DNA of 64,000 nt from Cupriavidus pinatubonensis (GTDB lineage Bacteria > Pseudomonadota > Gammaproteobacteria > Burkholderiales > Burkholderiaceae). This document shows, in pieces, positions 35,369 to 44,783 of the stretch; position 1 is the stretch's first letter; each line of letters opens with the position of its first letter. The stretch spans positions 1,612,001-1,676,000 of the forward strand of contig NZ_CP080766.1 in NCBI RefSeq assembly GCF_019602855.1, given 5' to 3'. Made by a program: the position numbers and the translations under genes. A model generated the notes under the pieces. It had not been told where the DNA came from, searched no databases, and saw only the letters and a program-made list of their open reading frames with translations.

Positions 35369-37684
35369 TCAGTAAGGCTTGCCGAGGAACAGATAAAAGC
35401 TGTAGACGCCCGCGGCAGCCCGCCCGTAAGCGAGATAAAGCGGGCCAACCGGGCTATCCAGCGCCAGGAAGATCGACCCCGACTTGAGCACCCCGGTCGG
35501 GCTGCCAGGCACCAGCGGCTGCCCCACGCGGCCCGCTTCCAGCGACATGCCGGCATAGACGCCTTCCAGCAGACTCTGCCGTGCAAGCTTGTTGTAGTAG
35601 ACAATGCGCGCGAACTGCAGGTCGGCGCCCAAGAGTTGCCCGGTGCTGTAGCCCGATTGCTGAAGGAATCCGCCCCACTGAAAGTAGTCGTAGCGCGGCA
35701 GGGGGTTGTCGCCGATTTTGCTGCCCGCCTTGAAGCCCAGGTTGAACGTGTTGTTGCCGAACGAAAAGGCGTAGGTGCCGTCGATGGTGCCTTTGACATA
35801 GGCCTGCTCGGCGCCCAGCCCAGGCTGGGAGGCATAGAGTTTCAGCCAGCCGGCATAGCCGCTGCGGGGAAAAGATGTGCTGTCCAGTTGATCCAGGAAG
35901 AGTCGCCCCGTGATCGCCCCGAGGCGGATATGGCCGGGCTCGGGCGCCAGTTGCGCGGGACCTGTACTGAGCGAGGCATCGAGAGAGCCGACTTGCACGC
36001 CGATGCGCGCTTCACCGTACTTGGTGAACTGGCTGCCGAAGTCCAGCGACACGCTATAGCTGCGTACGTCGTACTGCGCGATGCGGGTGTTGCCCTGGAA
36101 AATGTTGACCGGTCTGCGCTCCAGGTCGATGCGCGGCGCCACGAAGAAGTACTGGCGCGTGTTGAGCGGCTGGTAGAACTCGCTGTGCAGCGCGGAGGTC
36201 TGGCCGACCTGCAGGTCGTTGCGCCATTCGGCGCCGAGCGAGTTGATCCACGGGCGCCGATGGCTGGCGACGAGGTTGAAATAGGATTCGCCGCGGAAAT
36301 CCGTGGTCAATCCCAAGCCGAAGCGCAGATAGTTCGGGCCGTAGGTTTTTTCGATGGCATCGACTGCCATGATGCGTCGGCCTGGCTCTTCCAGGAAGCC
36401 GTAGTTCACATGCTCGAAGTCGCCAGTGCCGAACAGATGCCGCATGTCGAGGTCAAGCTGTGCCTGGTCGATCGGTTCGCCGGGTTTGGTCTCCATCACC
36501 GACGCGGCATAGCCGGGGTTGACGCGCTGCATCGGCGCGAAGCGGATTTCGTCGACGGGGCGCAGGTCCGGCGGATCCAGCGTTTGCTGGCGGATGCGCA
36601 GCGCGGCGTACTGCCCCGGGGGCAGCGCCAGCGGCGCAAGGCGGTCGGCCACCTTGTGCGCCGCGGCTTCGCCGACGGGAATGGTGTTGGTCAGGTGATC
36701 GAAGTCGCTGGCCGAGAAATCGCCCAGTTCCGGCAGGATCAGCACATCCGTGGACTTGAGCAAGGCCAGTGAACTGCGCACGTTCTGCTCGGTCAGGATG
36801 TTCAGCATCTGTCCCGTGACGCCGAGAATCGAATTCAGTTCGTCACGCCGCATCAGCGGCGTGCCGAGGTTCACCGCAATGACGATGTCGGCGCCCATCT
36901 GGCGCGCCACGTCCACCGGCAGATTATCGGTCAGGCCGCCATCCACGAGCAGCCGTCCCTCGTATTCGGCCGGCGCGACCGCGCCGGGCACGGACATGCT
37001 GGCGCGCATGACCTGCGCCAGTTCGCCCTTGCTGAAGACCACCGGCGTGCCCGCGACGAGATCGGTGGCCACGGCACGGTAGGGAATCGGCAGCCGGTCG
37101 AAGTCACGGTAGCCTGGGACCTTGGCCAGCTGGCGCAGCACGGTCTCGAGCTGCACGCCGGATACCGCCCCTTTGGGCAACTGGATGCTCCCGTCCTTGA
37201 TGCCGATCTCGGGTGTGAACAGGTTGGTGTAGTCGTCCAGCTTGCGGCGCACCGTCAGGTCCTGGCGCGGCGGGCGTTCCTTAAAGATTTTCGCGGTGGA
37301 CAGGCCCGCCACGAGCTTTTCCATGTCGGCGGGCGACATGCCGCTGGCATAGGCACCGCCGACGAGCGAGCCCATGCTGGTGCCGGCTATACAGTCCACC
37401 GGCACGCGCAGTTCTTCCAGCACTTTGAGCACGCCGATATGTGCCGCACCGCGTGCGCCGCCGCCGGACAGTACCAGGCAGATGCGCGGACGGCCGAGGC
37501 CCGGGGTCGGTACGGTCGGGGGCTGTGGCGGCGTGACGGCAGGCGGTGGCCCCGGCGCCGGCGTTGGCTGTTCCGTGGCCGTGGCCGTGGTCGTCGCGGC
37601 GGCCGCGCGCGCGCTGTCGACTGCCAGCAGCAGTGCGGCAGCGAGCAGCGCAGCCAACCATCGGGGTCGGATCGCAACGTTCAT
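35369..37684 (-). CDS. patatin-like phospholipase with C-terminal outer-membrane barrel (PlpD type)
   Basis: 771 residues. Signal peptide to about residue 28, a Pro/Thr-rich linker (30-62), patatin domain with oxyanion motif 'SGGGARGAAH' (73-82), nucleophile 'GTSMG' (Ser103) and the catalytic Asp248 in 'DGGLTDN'; then a POTRA-like segment and an Omp85/surface-antigen barrel ending in an aromatic residue ('YSFYLFLGKPY'). PlpD-type (type Vd) proteins display or release a phospholipase A at the cell surface. The ATG at 37684 gives the normal signal peptide. Monocistronic, with a terminator downstream. Confidence 0.93.
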   Translation of the reverse strand: MNVAIRPRWLAALLAAALLLAVDSARAAAATTTATATEQPTPAPGPPPAVTPPQPPTVPTPGLGRPRICLVLSGGGARGAAHIGVLKVLEELRVPVDCIAGTSMGSLVGGAYASGMSPADMEKLVAGLSTAKIFKERPPRQDLTVRRKLDDYTNLFTPEIGIKDGSIQLPKGAVSGVQLETVLRQLAKVPGYRDFDRLPIPYRAVATDLVAGTPVVFSKGELAQVMRASMSVPGAVAPAEYEGRLLVDGGLTDNLPVDVARQMGADIVIAVNLGTPLMRRDELNSILGVTGQMLNILTEQNVRSSLALLKSTDVLILPELGDFSASDFDHLTNTIPVGEAAAHKVADRLAPLALPPGQYAALRIRQQTLDPPDLRPVDEIRFAPMQRVNPGYAASVMETKPGEPIDQAQLDLDMRHLFGTGDFEHVNYGFLEEPGRRIMAVDAIEKTYGPNYLRFGLGLTTDFRGESYFNLVASHRRPWINSLGAEWRNDLQVGQTSALHSEFYQPLNTRQYFFVAPRIDLERRPVNIFQGNTRIAQYDVRSYSVSLDFGSQFTKYGEARIGVQVGSLDASLSTGPAQLAPEPGHIRLGAITGRLFLDQLDSTSFPRSGYAGWLKLYASQPGLGAEQAYVKGTIDGTYAFSFGNNTFNLGFKAGSKIGDNPLPRYDYFQWGGFLQQSGYSTGQLLGADLQFARIVYYNKLARQSLLEGVYAGMSLEAGRVGQPLVPGSPTGVLKSGSIFLALDSPVGPLYLAYGRAAAGVYSFYLFLGKPY

Positions 37685-37934
37685 GGGACAGATCAGCGGA
37701 CGCCGCATGTACGGCTCGGGTCTGGCTCAGGTCTGGCTTGGGTGGCCGTGCCGTGCAAAGGCCGCCGACCATGCTTGCGGATATCTTGGCGCAAACCGCG
37801 TGGCACCGAGTCCGCCGTCGAAACAATTCATCATGGCTAGCGGAAGCGTTCAGATCGCCGCATCGCAGACTCGGCATGCCAGTCGCAGCGAGAACGACTA
37901 ACATCTACAGGACGAGCAAGGCTCTGGGGTACGA

Positions 37935-38171
37935 ATGTACGGGTACTTCTTCTACCAGACCGCCGCAGGGCAACTGACCCTGATACCACGGGAAAAAGAC
38001 TGGATGTTGATGCTGGGCAGCGGCGTTGTCGGCCGCTTTCCGGATGCCCAGACGGCGGTGGACGCCCTGTACGGGGGCGAATTGCGTGTGCGTGGGCGCC
38101 TGCTGGACGCCAATGGCCTTGGTGTGCCCAGGCGCGCGCATGACTGGCTCTACCATGTGTTGAGCCGTTGA
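37935..38171 (+). CDS. small conserved-looking protein of unknown function
   Basis: 78 residues, no signal peptide or membrane segment. The sequence is well-behaved ('MYGYFFYQTAAGQLTLIPRE', mixed charged and hydrophobic) and has GGGG before the start. It is followed by a second small gene in close tandem. Divergent from the patatin gene across about 250 bases in which I see no further gene. I do not recognise the family. Confidence 0.6.
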   Translation: MYGYFFYQTAAGQLTLIPREKDWMLMLGSGVVGRFPDAQTAVDALYGGELRVRGRLLDANGLGVPRRAHDWLYHVLSR

Positions 38172-38215
38172 GCGATCCAGCCGGCACGCCGGCGCCCGTG
38201 GAAAGGGGAACCGCC

Positions 38216-38545
38216 ATGACAGCCCTTGTCGAGTGGACCCGCGAGCATACGTGCCGTCTCTTCCCGATGTCGGCGCAATACAGCGCGGGCGGCGGTTGCC
38301 AGGTGCAGGTGATCTGGCAGGCCGAACCGCCGGGTGCCGGGGTAATACGCCCGCGCCACGGCGCGGCGCTGCAGTTCGACCAGGACGTGATCGATGCGGT
38401 CTATCTGGCCGATCCGGCCGAACTGGCGCGTATCGGCGGCCGGCTGACGGATCTGGTATCGCGCTGGCTGGCTGGCGATGACATCGCTTGTATGACGGGC
38501 GATGTGCTCGTGATTCCGGTGGGGGATGCGTTGCTGAATCACTAG
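38216..38545 (+). CDS. small cytoplasmic protein of unknown function
   Basis: 109 residues from the ATG at 38216, which has AAAGGGGA six bases upstream; an in-frame TTG at 38168 overlapping the previous stop is less likely. No signal peptide or membrane span; no motif recognised. Tandem arrangement with the 78-residue gene suggests one transcript. Confidence 0.6.
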   Translation: MTALVEWTREHTCRLFPMSAQYSAGGGCQVQVIWQAEPPGAGVIRPRHGAALQFDQDVIDAVYLADPAELARIGGRLTDLVSRWLAGDDIACMTGDVLVIPVGDALLNH

Positions 38546-38646
38546 GCCGCGTCCAGCGTCGAGATCGCCACGCCGGCCTGCTTGCCCCGCCGGGAATATA
38601 CTGTTGGCAACCCCGGCTCGCCGGTTTTGCCATTCCGAGTTGTTCC

Positions 38647-38847
38647 GTGCCAGACCATCCCGATCAAGACGACCCCCGTCCCGTGCCGCCCGAGCAGCCC
38701 GGCGACAATGAATGCTGCGGCTCCGGCTGCGATCCCTGCATCTTCGATTACTACTATCAGGAAATGCAGCGATACCGCGATGAACTGAAGGCCTGGGAAG
38801 CGCGCCAGGCCGCACGCCAGTCCGCCGCCGAGGATTCGCCCACTTGA
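38647..38847 (+). CDS. small oxidoreductase-like-domain protein
   Basis: 66 residues starting at GTG 38647. The core 'ECCGSGCDPCIFDYYYQEMQ' followed by 'RYRDELKAW' is the short Cys-rich 'oxidoreductase-like' domain found alone in proteobacteria and fused to other proteins in eukaryotes. Four cysteines in CC-x2-C-x2-C spacing suggest metal or redox chemistry; the biochemical role is not known to me. Its stop overlaps the TTG start of the sirtuin gene (TTGA). Confidence 0.75.
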   Translation: MPDHPDQDDPRPVPPEQPGDNECCGSGCDPCIFDYYYQEMQRYRDELKAWEARQAARQSAAEDSPT

Positions 38848-39668
38848 GCGCGCTCGGCGATTTCGTGCGGCGCCATCCGCGCCTGTTCGTGCTGACCGGC
38901 GCGGGCATCAGCACCGATTCCGGCATTCCCGGCTACCGCGATGCAAACGGCCAGTGGCAGCGTTCGCAGCCGATCACGCTGCAGGCCTTCCTGGGCTCGC
39001 ATGCGGGGCGCCAGCGCTATTGGGCGCGCAGCATGATCGGCTGGCCCGTGGCGGCCGGGGCGGAGCCAAATGCCGGCCATCACGCATTGGTGACGCTGGC
39101 GCGGCAAGGGCATGTGATGCGTCTGGTCACGCAGAACGTGGACGGGCTGCACCAGCGTGCCGGCAGTGAGGATGTGATCGAGCTGCACGGCAGCATCGGC
39201 AGTGCAATCTGCCTGTCGTGCGGCACGCGCCATGACCGCGCCGGCTTGCAGCGCTGGCTCACCGAGCAGAACGGCGAATTGCGCGATGTGATTGCCGAAC
39301 CTGCGGCCGATGGCGATGCCCACTTCGAATCACCGCTGTTCGCGCATTTCCGTGTGCCGTCGTGCGAGCGGTGCGACGGTCTGCTCAAGCCCGACGTGGT
39401 GTTCTTCGGCGAATCCGTACCGCGCGAGCGCGTCGATGGCGCACGCGAAGCCCTGGTGCAGTCGGACGCGGTGCTCGTGGTCGGCTCGTCGCTGACGGTG
39501 TATTCGGGCTATCGCTTCTGCGTGTGGGCCGAGCAGATGGGCAAGCCCGTGGCCGTGGTCAACCTCGGCGTGACGCGAGCCGATCCGATGCTCACGCTCA
39601 AGGTCGAGCAGCCATGCGCGCAGGCGTTGTCCGAACTGACGACATGGCTCGCTCAGCCCGGTGATTGA
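38844..39668 (+). CDS. NAD-dependent protein deacylase, SIR2 family (SIRT4-like class)
   Basis: 274 residues. 'LTGAGISTDSGIPGYRD' (17-33) binds NAD, 'TQNVDGLHQRAG' is the second signature, the catalytic His is in 'ELHGSIG', and zinc Cys pairs are 'CLSC' and 'CERC'. 'KPDVVFFGESVP' and 'VVGSSLTVYSG' complete the Rossmann part. Sirtuins remove acyl groups from lysines with NAD. The start is TTG, overlapping the upstream small gene's stop, which implies coupled translation. Confidence 0.95.
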   Translation: MSALGDFVRRHPRLFVLTGAGISTDSGIPGYRDANGQWQRSQPITLQAFLGSHAGRQRYWARSMIGWPVAAGAEPNAGHHALVTLARQGHVMRLVTQNVDGLHQRAGSEDVIELHGSIGSAICLSCGTRHDRAGLQRWLTEQNGELRDVIAEPAADGDAHFESPLFAHFRVPSCERCDGLLKPDVVFFGESVPRERVDGAREALVQSDAVLVVGSSLTVYSGYRFCVWAEQMGKPVAVVNLGVTRADPMLTLKVEQPCAQALSELTTWLAQPGD

Positions 39669-40007
39669 CCGGCACGCATTCGCCCGTTAGCATCGCTTCA
39701 TTCGTCTTATCGTTTTCCACGCTTCCGACATCATGAACGCAGCCCGCCATCGCCACGCCCAGCCAGCCCTTGCGGCCGGTGCGCGCGCACGCGGTCTCGC
39801 TGCGCTGGTGGCGGTGGCTTCTCCCCCTCCTGTCGCGTCGCCACCCCCGGCGACCGCCGGCGCCCATCCGCCGCCGGCATTGCTTGGCTGACGGGTTCGT
39901 CCCGCAGCGCCTCTCTACGTCTCCGGTAGCACCACCCCTGGCGCTTTAATGCGCTGATGGCACACATGCGTGCCGGAGCCTGCCATGCTTTCGACAGGTG
40001 CAACCCC
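39669..40007. other. 339-base gap between sirtuin and EamA genes
   Basis: A 52-codon Ala/Pro/Arg-rich frame (39733-39891, plus) is open but has no good ribosome site and low-complexity content, so I do not call it a gene. GACAGGTG before 40008 is the ribosome site of the next gene. Nothing else recognisable. Confidence 0.5.
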
Positions 40008-40907
40008 ATGCGCATTGACAATCAACTGGCGGCACAGACCGATGCCGCTTCCGGCCAGCGTACGCTGGCTTCCCTGGGCGCGACGCCCCTTTTCGTGCTG
40101 CTGTGGAGCAGCGGTGCGATCTTTGCCCGCTGGGCGCTCGACCATGCCACGCCGTTCGCGCTGCTCACGCTGCGCTTTGCGCTGGCGCTCGCCGTACTCA
40201 TCGCCATCGCGCTTGCGCGGGGGCAGCTGTTGCCGCGGCGTGGTGAACGGTGCCAGGCCGCGCTGGCGGGCTTGCTGATGGTGGCTGGATACTCGATCGG
40301 CTACTTCCTGGCGCTCGAGCGGGGCCTGACCCCGGGTGTGCTGGCCACCATCCTCGGCGCGCAGCCGATGCTCACGCTGTTGCTGACCGAGCGGCGCTTT
40401 GGCGCGGCGCGGATGGCGGGACTGGCTTTGTCCCTCGCCGGCCTGGCCATGGTCGTGGCCGACAGCCTGCTGATGGCGCGGTTGTCGCCGGCCGGCGTGT
40501 TGTTCGCGCTGGCCTCGCTGATGAGCGTGACGATCGGCGCGATCCTGCAAAAGCGCCTCACCAGTACGCCTGCGCAGGTGCTGCCGCTGCAGTATGGCGT
40601 GAGCACCCTGGCATGCCTGCTGTGCGTGACGTTCCAGCCGTTCTCGTTCGATGCGACGCTGGCGTTCTTCGTGCCGCTGGCATGGCTGGCGCTTGTGATC
40701 TCCGTTGCCGCCACGCTGCTGTTCTATCGCCTGATCCGCGCCGGCAATCTCGTCAACGTGACAAGCCTGTTCTACCTGGTGCCGGCGGGCACGGCCGTGT
40801 TCGACTATCTGCTGCTGGGGAACCGGCTGGCGCCGATGGCGATCGCGGGAATGGGGGCGATCCTGGCAGGGCTGGCGGTCGTGTTCCGGCGCAGGCCGGA
40901 ACACTGA
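40008..40907 (+). CDS. EamA/DMT-superfamily transporter
   Basis: 299 residues with about ten hydrophobic segments and the two-fold EamA repeat: 'LFVLLWSSGAIFARWALDHA' opens the first, 'GVLFALASLMSVTIGAILQK' the second, and 'TSLFYLVPAGTAVFDYLLLG' is the usual C-terminal signature. Inner-membrane exporter of small metabolites; substrate unknown. Start at the ATG 40008 with AGGTG seven bases upstream. Confidence 0.93.
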   Translation: MRIDNQLAAQTDAASGQRTLASLGATPLFVLLWSSGAIFARWALDHATPFALLTLRFALALAVLIAIALARGQLLPRRGERCQAALAGLLMVAGYSIGYFLALERGLTPGVLATILGAQPMLTLLLTERRFGAARMAGLALSLAGLAMVVADSLLMARLSPAGVLFALASLMSVTIGAILQKRLTSTPAQVLPLQYGVSTLACLLCVTFQPFSFDATLAFFVPLAWLALVISVAATLLFYRLIRAGNLVNVTSLFYLVPAGTAVFDYLLLGNRLAPMAIAGMGAILAGLAVVFRRRPEH

Positions 40908-40917
40908 ACCGACCGCG

Positions 40918-42627
40918 TCAGGCCACTGCCTTGCCCCGCAGAAGCTTGCCGGGCAGGGCGCCGGTGGCTTGCTTGTTCTCGAAGATCGGCACGCCGGCTA
41001 CCAGTGTCGCGAGATAGCCATCGGCTTCCTGCACGAGACGCCGTCCGCCGGCAGGAAGATCAAAAGCCATGCGCGGCGCGTGGAGCTTCAGGCCGTCGTA
41101 GTCAATCACGTTGATGTCCGCCTTCATGCCCGGCTGCAGCGTGCCGCGGTCGGACAGGCCATACAGCCTGGCGGTGTCCGCGGTTTGGCGCTTGACCAGC
41201 GCTTCGAGCGGCAGGCGCGGACCGCGCGTGCGTTCTCGCGCCCAGTGGGTCAGCATGAACGTCGGCATGCTGACGTCGCAGATATAGCCGCAATGCGCGC
41301 CGCCGTCGGACAGACTGTTGACAGTGGCCGGATGCTGCAGCATCTCGTGCAAGTGCGTGAGCGAGCCGTAGGAGTAGTTGAAGCTCGGGTAGTACAGGAT
41401 CGCGCGGCCGTCCTGCTCCAGCATGAGGTCGTAGATGGCCGCGAGCGGGGTCTGTCCGCACCGGGCCGCAATTGCGGCGACGCTGGTTTCGGGTGGCGGT
41501 TCATAGTCGGGCGTGCCGCCGAGCGGGAAGATGCGCTCGAAGTGACCGAACATCGCTTCGAGACCCTTGTCCATGCGTGCGCGCGGCTCGGTCAGGACGC
41601 GCTCGCGCACGGCGGGATCGCGCAGCCTTGTCACGCGTGCCTCAAAGCTCAGGCCGGCCAGTTCCTGGAATGCCGGGCACGCGATGAACGGGTGCAGCGA
41701 GCTCTGCCACGAGAACAGCAGCCCCAGCGGCCGGCCGCTGATGCCCCCATAGAGCGGCACGCCGCCGGCATGTGCCTGGTCGAGTGCGGCCAGCAGGTCG
41801 CGCCACAGGTCGGGCGCGGGATCGGTCTGCTGCAGGTTGAACAGCACCGGCAGCTTGTTGTGGCGCGCGAGCCGTTCCAGCCACGGCAGCTCATTGCCCA
41901 TCGACACATGGTTGGCCGTCATCTGGAATACGCCGTGGCCGGCCTCGCCGAGCACGCGGCCGAGGCTCATGATCTCGTCGCCGCTCGCGAACGTGCCGGG
42001 CGGGTACTTGCGCTCGTCGTACTTGTGCAGGAACGTGCGCGACGTCGAAAAGCCGAGGGCGCCCGCTGCCATGCCTTCGCGCATGAGCCGGCACATCTGG
42101 TCGAGGTCCTGCGGCGTAGCTTCGTCGTGGTGGATGCCACGCTCGCCCATCACGTACGCACGCAGCGCCGCGTGCGGAATCTGCGCGCCGATGTCGAGAG
42201 CCTTGGGACGGCGGTCCAGTGCATCGAGGTACTCAGGGAAGGTTTCCCAGTCCCACTCGATGCCTTCGGACAACACCGAGCCCGGGATGTCCTCCACGCC
42301 TTCCATCACCTTGATCAGCCACGAACGGTCGGCCGGGCGCACCGGTGCGAAGCCGACGCCGCAGTTGCCCATCACCGCAGTGGTCACGCCGTGCCACGTC
42401 GATGGCGACAGGTACGGATCCCACGTCGCCTGGCCGTCGTAGTGCGTGTGGATGTCGATCCACCCCGGCACGACCAGCGCGCCGTTGGCGTCGAGTTCAC
42501 GACGCGCTGTGCCGGCCCTGCCGCCGGCCTGGGTGACGCGCCCGCCGTCGATCGCAAGGTCGCCCTGATAGGCCGGTTGGCCGGTGCCGTCGACGAGGGT
42601 GCCGCCACGGATGACTAAATCGTGCAT
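40918..42627 (-). CDS. D-aminoacylase/N-acyl-D-amino-acid deacylase-like amidohydrolase
   Basis: 569 residues of the amidohydrolase superfamily. 'VVPGWIDIHTHYDGQATWDP' (metal-binding HxH), 'VMGNCGVGFAPVRP' and 'SDGGAHCGYICDVSMPTF' are typical of the D-aminoacylase group; the terminal 'GTLQPGMKADINVIDYD' is the superfamily's C-terminal strand. Expected to hydrolyse an N-acyl or cyclic amide in the cytoplasm. Lies 45 bases downstream of a Bug receptor gene, probably co-transcribed, so the receptor may bring in the substrate. Confidence 0.92.
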   Translation of the reverse strand: MHDLVIRGGTLVDGTGQPAYQGDLAIDGGRVTQAGGRAGTARRELDANGALVVPGWIDIHTHYDGQATWDPYLSPSTWHGVTTAVMGNCGVGFAPVRPADRSWLIKVMEGVEDIPGSVLSEGIEWDWETFPEYLDALDRRPKALDIGAQIPHAALRAYVMGERGIHHDEATPQDLDQMCRLMREGMAAGALGFSTSRTFLHKYDERKYPPGTFASGDEIMSLGRVLGEAGHGVFQMTANHVSMGNELPWLERLARHNKLPVLFNLQQTDPAPDLWRDLLAALDQAHAGGVPLYGGISGRPLGLLFSWQSSLHPFIACPAFQELAGLSFEARVTRLRDPAVRERVLTEPRARMDKGLEAMFGHFERIFPLGGTPDYEPPPETSVAAIAARCGQTPLAAIYDLMLEQDGRAILYYPSFNYSYGSLTHLHEMLQHPATVNSLSDGGAHCGYICDVSMPTFMLTHWARERTRGPRLPLEALVKRQTADTARLYGLSDRGTLQPGMKADINVIDYDGLKLHAPRMAFDLPAGGRRLVQEADGYLATLVAGVPIFENKQATGALPGKLLRGKAVA

Positions 42628-42672
42628 TGCCTGTTCCTTTGCCGTGTCTTGCAGGGTTTGCTGGCGGGGCGG

Positions 42673-43689
42673 TCAGTCGAGCTTGAGCCCGATGCGCTTG
42701 ATCACAGCGCCCCAGCGCTCATAGTCGTTGGCCACGATCTGCCTGAACGCATCGGGGCCGGCGCCGCTGATCTCGTTGCCTTGCGCGCGGATCAGCTCGG
42801 CGATATCGGGCGATTCCACCGCGGTGCGGAACGCATTGGCGATCTTCTGCGCAATGGCCGGCGGCAGCTTGCCGGGCCCGAACACGCCTTGCCAGCCGAC
42901 GATGTCGAGCCCCGGCACGCCCTGCTCGGCCATGGTCGGCAGGTCCGGCAGCACCGTCAGGCGCTTGTCGGCCGCCACGCCGAGCAGCTTGACCTTGCCG
43001 GCACGCGCGTTCTCGACCGCGGTGGAGGTGCCGTCGAAATAGACCTGCACGTCGCCAGCCAGCAGTGCGCGGGTGGCATCGGCGGTGCCCTTGTACGGCA
43101 CGTGGACCATCTCGATGCCGGCGCGCTGCTGCAGGATCTCGCCGTTCAGGTGCGAGGTGGACCCGAGGCTGTACGAAGCAAAGTTGAGCGCGCCCGGATG
43201 CTGCTTCGCGTAGCTCACCATTTCGCGCACGTTGCTGAAGGGCGCGTTGCGGTTGGCCACCAGCACGGTGGCGGAGCGTACGAGCTGCACCACGGGAGTG
43301 AAGTCCTTGAACGCGTCGTACGGCAGCTTGTTGTAGAGATGCGGATTCTGCGTGTGGGTGACGACGATGGTGTAGAGCAGCGTGTGGCCGTCGGCCGGGG
43401 CATGCGCCACATCCGCTGCGCCGATGAACGTGCCGGCGCCCGGCTTGTTGTCGATGATCAGGTTCGCGCCGGTCTGGTCCGACACGCGCTTGGCGATCAA
43501 GCGCAGCAGGCCGTCACTGCCCGACCCGGCGCTGAACGGCACCACCACGCGTACCGGCTTGCCGGCCTGCGGCCAATCGTTGGGAGGGGCCGCGCTGGCG
43601 GGGTTGCCAGTGAATGCGGCGACGGTGACGGCAATGACGGCGAGGCTCAGGCGCGCGGTTCCGCGCGCTTGCGGGGCAAGGCGGTCCAT
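42673..43689 (-). CDS. Bug/TctC-family periplasmic solute-binding protein
   Basis: 338 residues with a signal peptide ending 'GNPASA', then 'KPVRVVVPFSAGSGSDGLLR' and 'IIDNKPGAGTFIGAADVAHA', the two family ligand loops. No membrane subunits nearby. Divergent from a LysR gene and upstream of the amidohydrolase. An N-acyl amino acid or similar ligand is inferred only from this neighbour. A TATACT box lies at 43782-43777 on the minus strand. Confidence 0.95.
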   Translation of the reverse strand: MDRLAPQARGTARLSLAVIAVTVAAFTGNPASAAPPNDWPQAGKPVRVVVPFSAGSGSDGLLRLIAKRVSDQTGANLIIDNKPGAGTFIGAADVAHAPADGHTLLYTIVVTHTQNPHLYNKLPYDAFKDFTPVVQLVRSATVLVANRNAPFSNVREMVSYAKQHPGALNFASYSLGSTSHLNGEILQQRAGIEMVHVPYKGTADATRALLAGDVQVYFDGTSTAVENARAGKVKLLGVAADKRLTVLPDLPTMAEQGVPGLDIVGWQGVFGPGKLPPAIAQKIANAFRTAVESPDIAELIRAQGNEISGAGPDAFRQIVANDYERWGAVIKRIGLKLD

Positions 43690-43771
43690 CTTGTCTCCTG
43701 TTCCGGAATGTTCCGTAGGGGGCAGCCGTGGCGCCGGTGGGGCGCTCGATGCTCTCTGGCAGGTCTGCGAG

Positions 43772-43784
43772 CCGAGTATAGGGA
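43772..43784 (-). promoter_or_regulatory. promoter-like element (minus-strand TATACT) before the Bug/amidohydrolase operon
   Basis: The 13-mer CCGAGTATAGGGA (plus strand) contains TATACT on the minus strand, about 90 bases upstream of the Bug start. The identical 13-mer occurs at 50385-50397 before the CoA-transferase operon. ATAGGGA (43778-43784) also pairs with TCCCTAT (43822-43828) as a spaced inverted repeat. Confidence 0.4.
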
Positions 43785-43841
43785 TTGCCGTACCGTGAAA
43801 TCCAATGCATATTTGTGGCCTTCCCTATGAAATAAATCTAT

Positions 43842-44780
43842 ATGCTCAGCTTGCGTCGTCTCGAGCATTTCGCGGTGCTGGCCGAAGAGCGCAGCTTCTC
43901 GCGCGCCGCGCGCCGGCTCAACCTGACCCAGCCGGCGCTGACGCGCAGCATCCAGACGCTCGAGGAAACGCTGGAGCTTCAACTGGTGGACCGTGCCGCG
44001 AGCGGGCTGGTGCTGACGGAAGCCGGCGCAATGGTGCTGGAGCGTTCACGCCGCATGCTCGGCGATGTGCGTGCGCTGCAGCGCGAAGCGGGGCGGCTGC
44101 GCGGCTTCGAGACGGGGACGGTGAACTTTGGCGTCGGCTCTTTCCCTGCCGCGGCCTTCCTCGGCTCCGTAATGACACGCGTGGCGCGCGACTATCCCGG
44201 GCTGGTGGTACGCGTGGAAACCGAGAGCTGGCGTCGGCTGCTCGAAAAGCTGCAGCGCGACGAGCTCGATTTTGTCGTGGCCGTGACCCACAGCCTGCCG
44301 CCGCCGGCGGATTTCCAGGTGCGGGAGTTGCCAGCGCAGCGCATGGGGTTCTTCGTACGGCCGGGGCATCCGTTGGCGGGGCTCGGTCAGGAGGCGGTGC
44401 GCGGGCAGATTGCCGGTTTTGGGCTTGCCACGACCACGCTGCCGCCACGCGCGCGCAGCGAACTGGCAGCGCTTTTCGGACTGCCCAGTGCCGACGAACT
44501 GCCGGTACGGCTGGAGTGTGACAACGTGCAGGTGTTGTGCGAGGTGGCCGGCGCGTCTGACGCGGTGCTGTTCGCGACCCACGAGGCCGTGCGCAGGGAG
44601 TTGGCCGCGGGAACGCTGGCGCCACTGATACTGGAATACCTCGCTCCGGCGCCTTTACCGCTGACGCTGGTGTACCCCGGTGGACGCAATCTGTCAGGCG
44701 CAGCCCAGTTGCTGGTCGGGCTGCTGGAGGAGTGTGCCGGCTGTCCTGTCACGCCACAAGCGCCTCCGCCGGCCGGCTGA
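43842..44780 (+). CDS. LysR-type transcriptional regulator
   Basis: 312 residues; N-terminal helix-turn-helix 'SFSRAARRLNLTQPALTRSI' and C-terminal effector domain. Divergent from the Bug/amidohydrolase operon with 152 bases between, so it is the expected regulator of that operon. Inducer unknown. Confidence 0.95.
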   Translation: MLSLRRLEHFAVLAEERSFSRAARRLNLTQPALTRSIQTLEETLELQLVDRAASGLVLTEAGAMVLERSRRMLGDVRALQREAGRLRGFETGTVNFGVGSFPAAAFLGSVMTRVARDYPGLVVRVETESWRRLLEKLQRDELDFVVAVTHSLPPPADFQVRELPAQRMGFFVRPGHPLAGLGQEAVRGQIAGFGLATTTLPPRARSELAALFGLPSADELPVRLECDNVQVLCEVAGASDAVLFATHEAVRRELAAGTLAPLILEYLAPAPLPLTLVYPGGRNLSGAAQLLVGLLEECAGCPVTPQAPPPAG

Positions 44781-44783
44781 GCG

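Noticed and set aside
39733-39891. 52-codon Ala/Pro/Arg-rich open frame
   Set aside because: Low complexity, no convincing ribosome site and no family; kept only as a remark on the gap.
40969-42618. 549-codon open frame on the plus strand
   Set aside because: Antisense to the D-aminoacylase-like gene with recognisable metal site; no family-like sequence in the plus frame.
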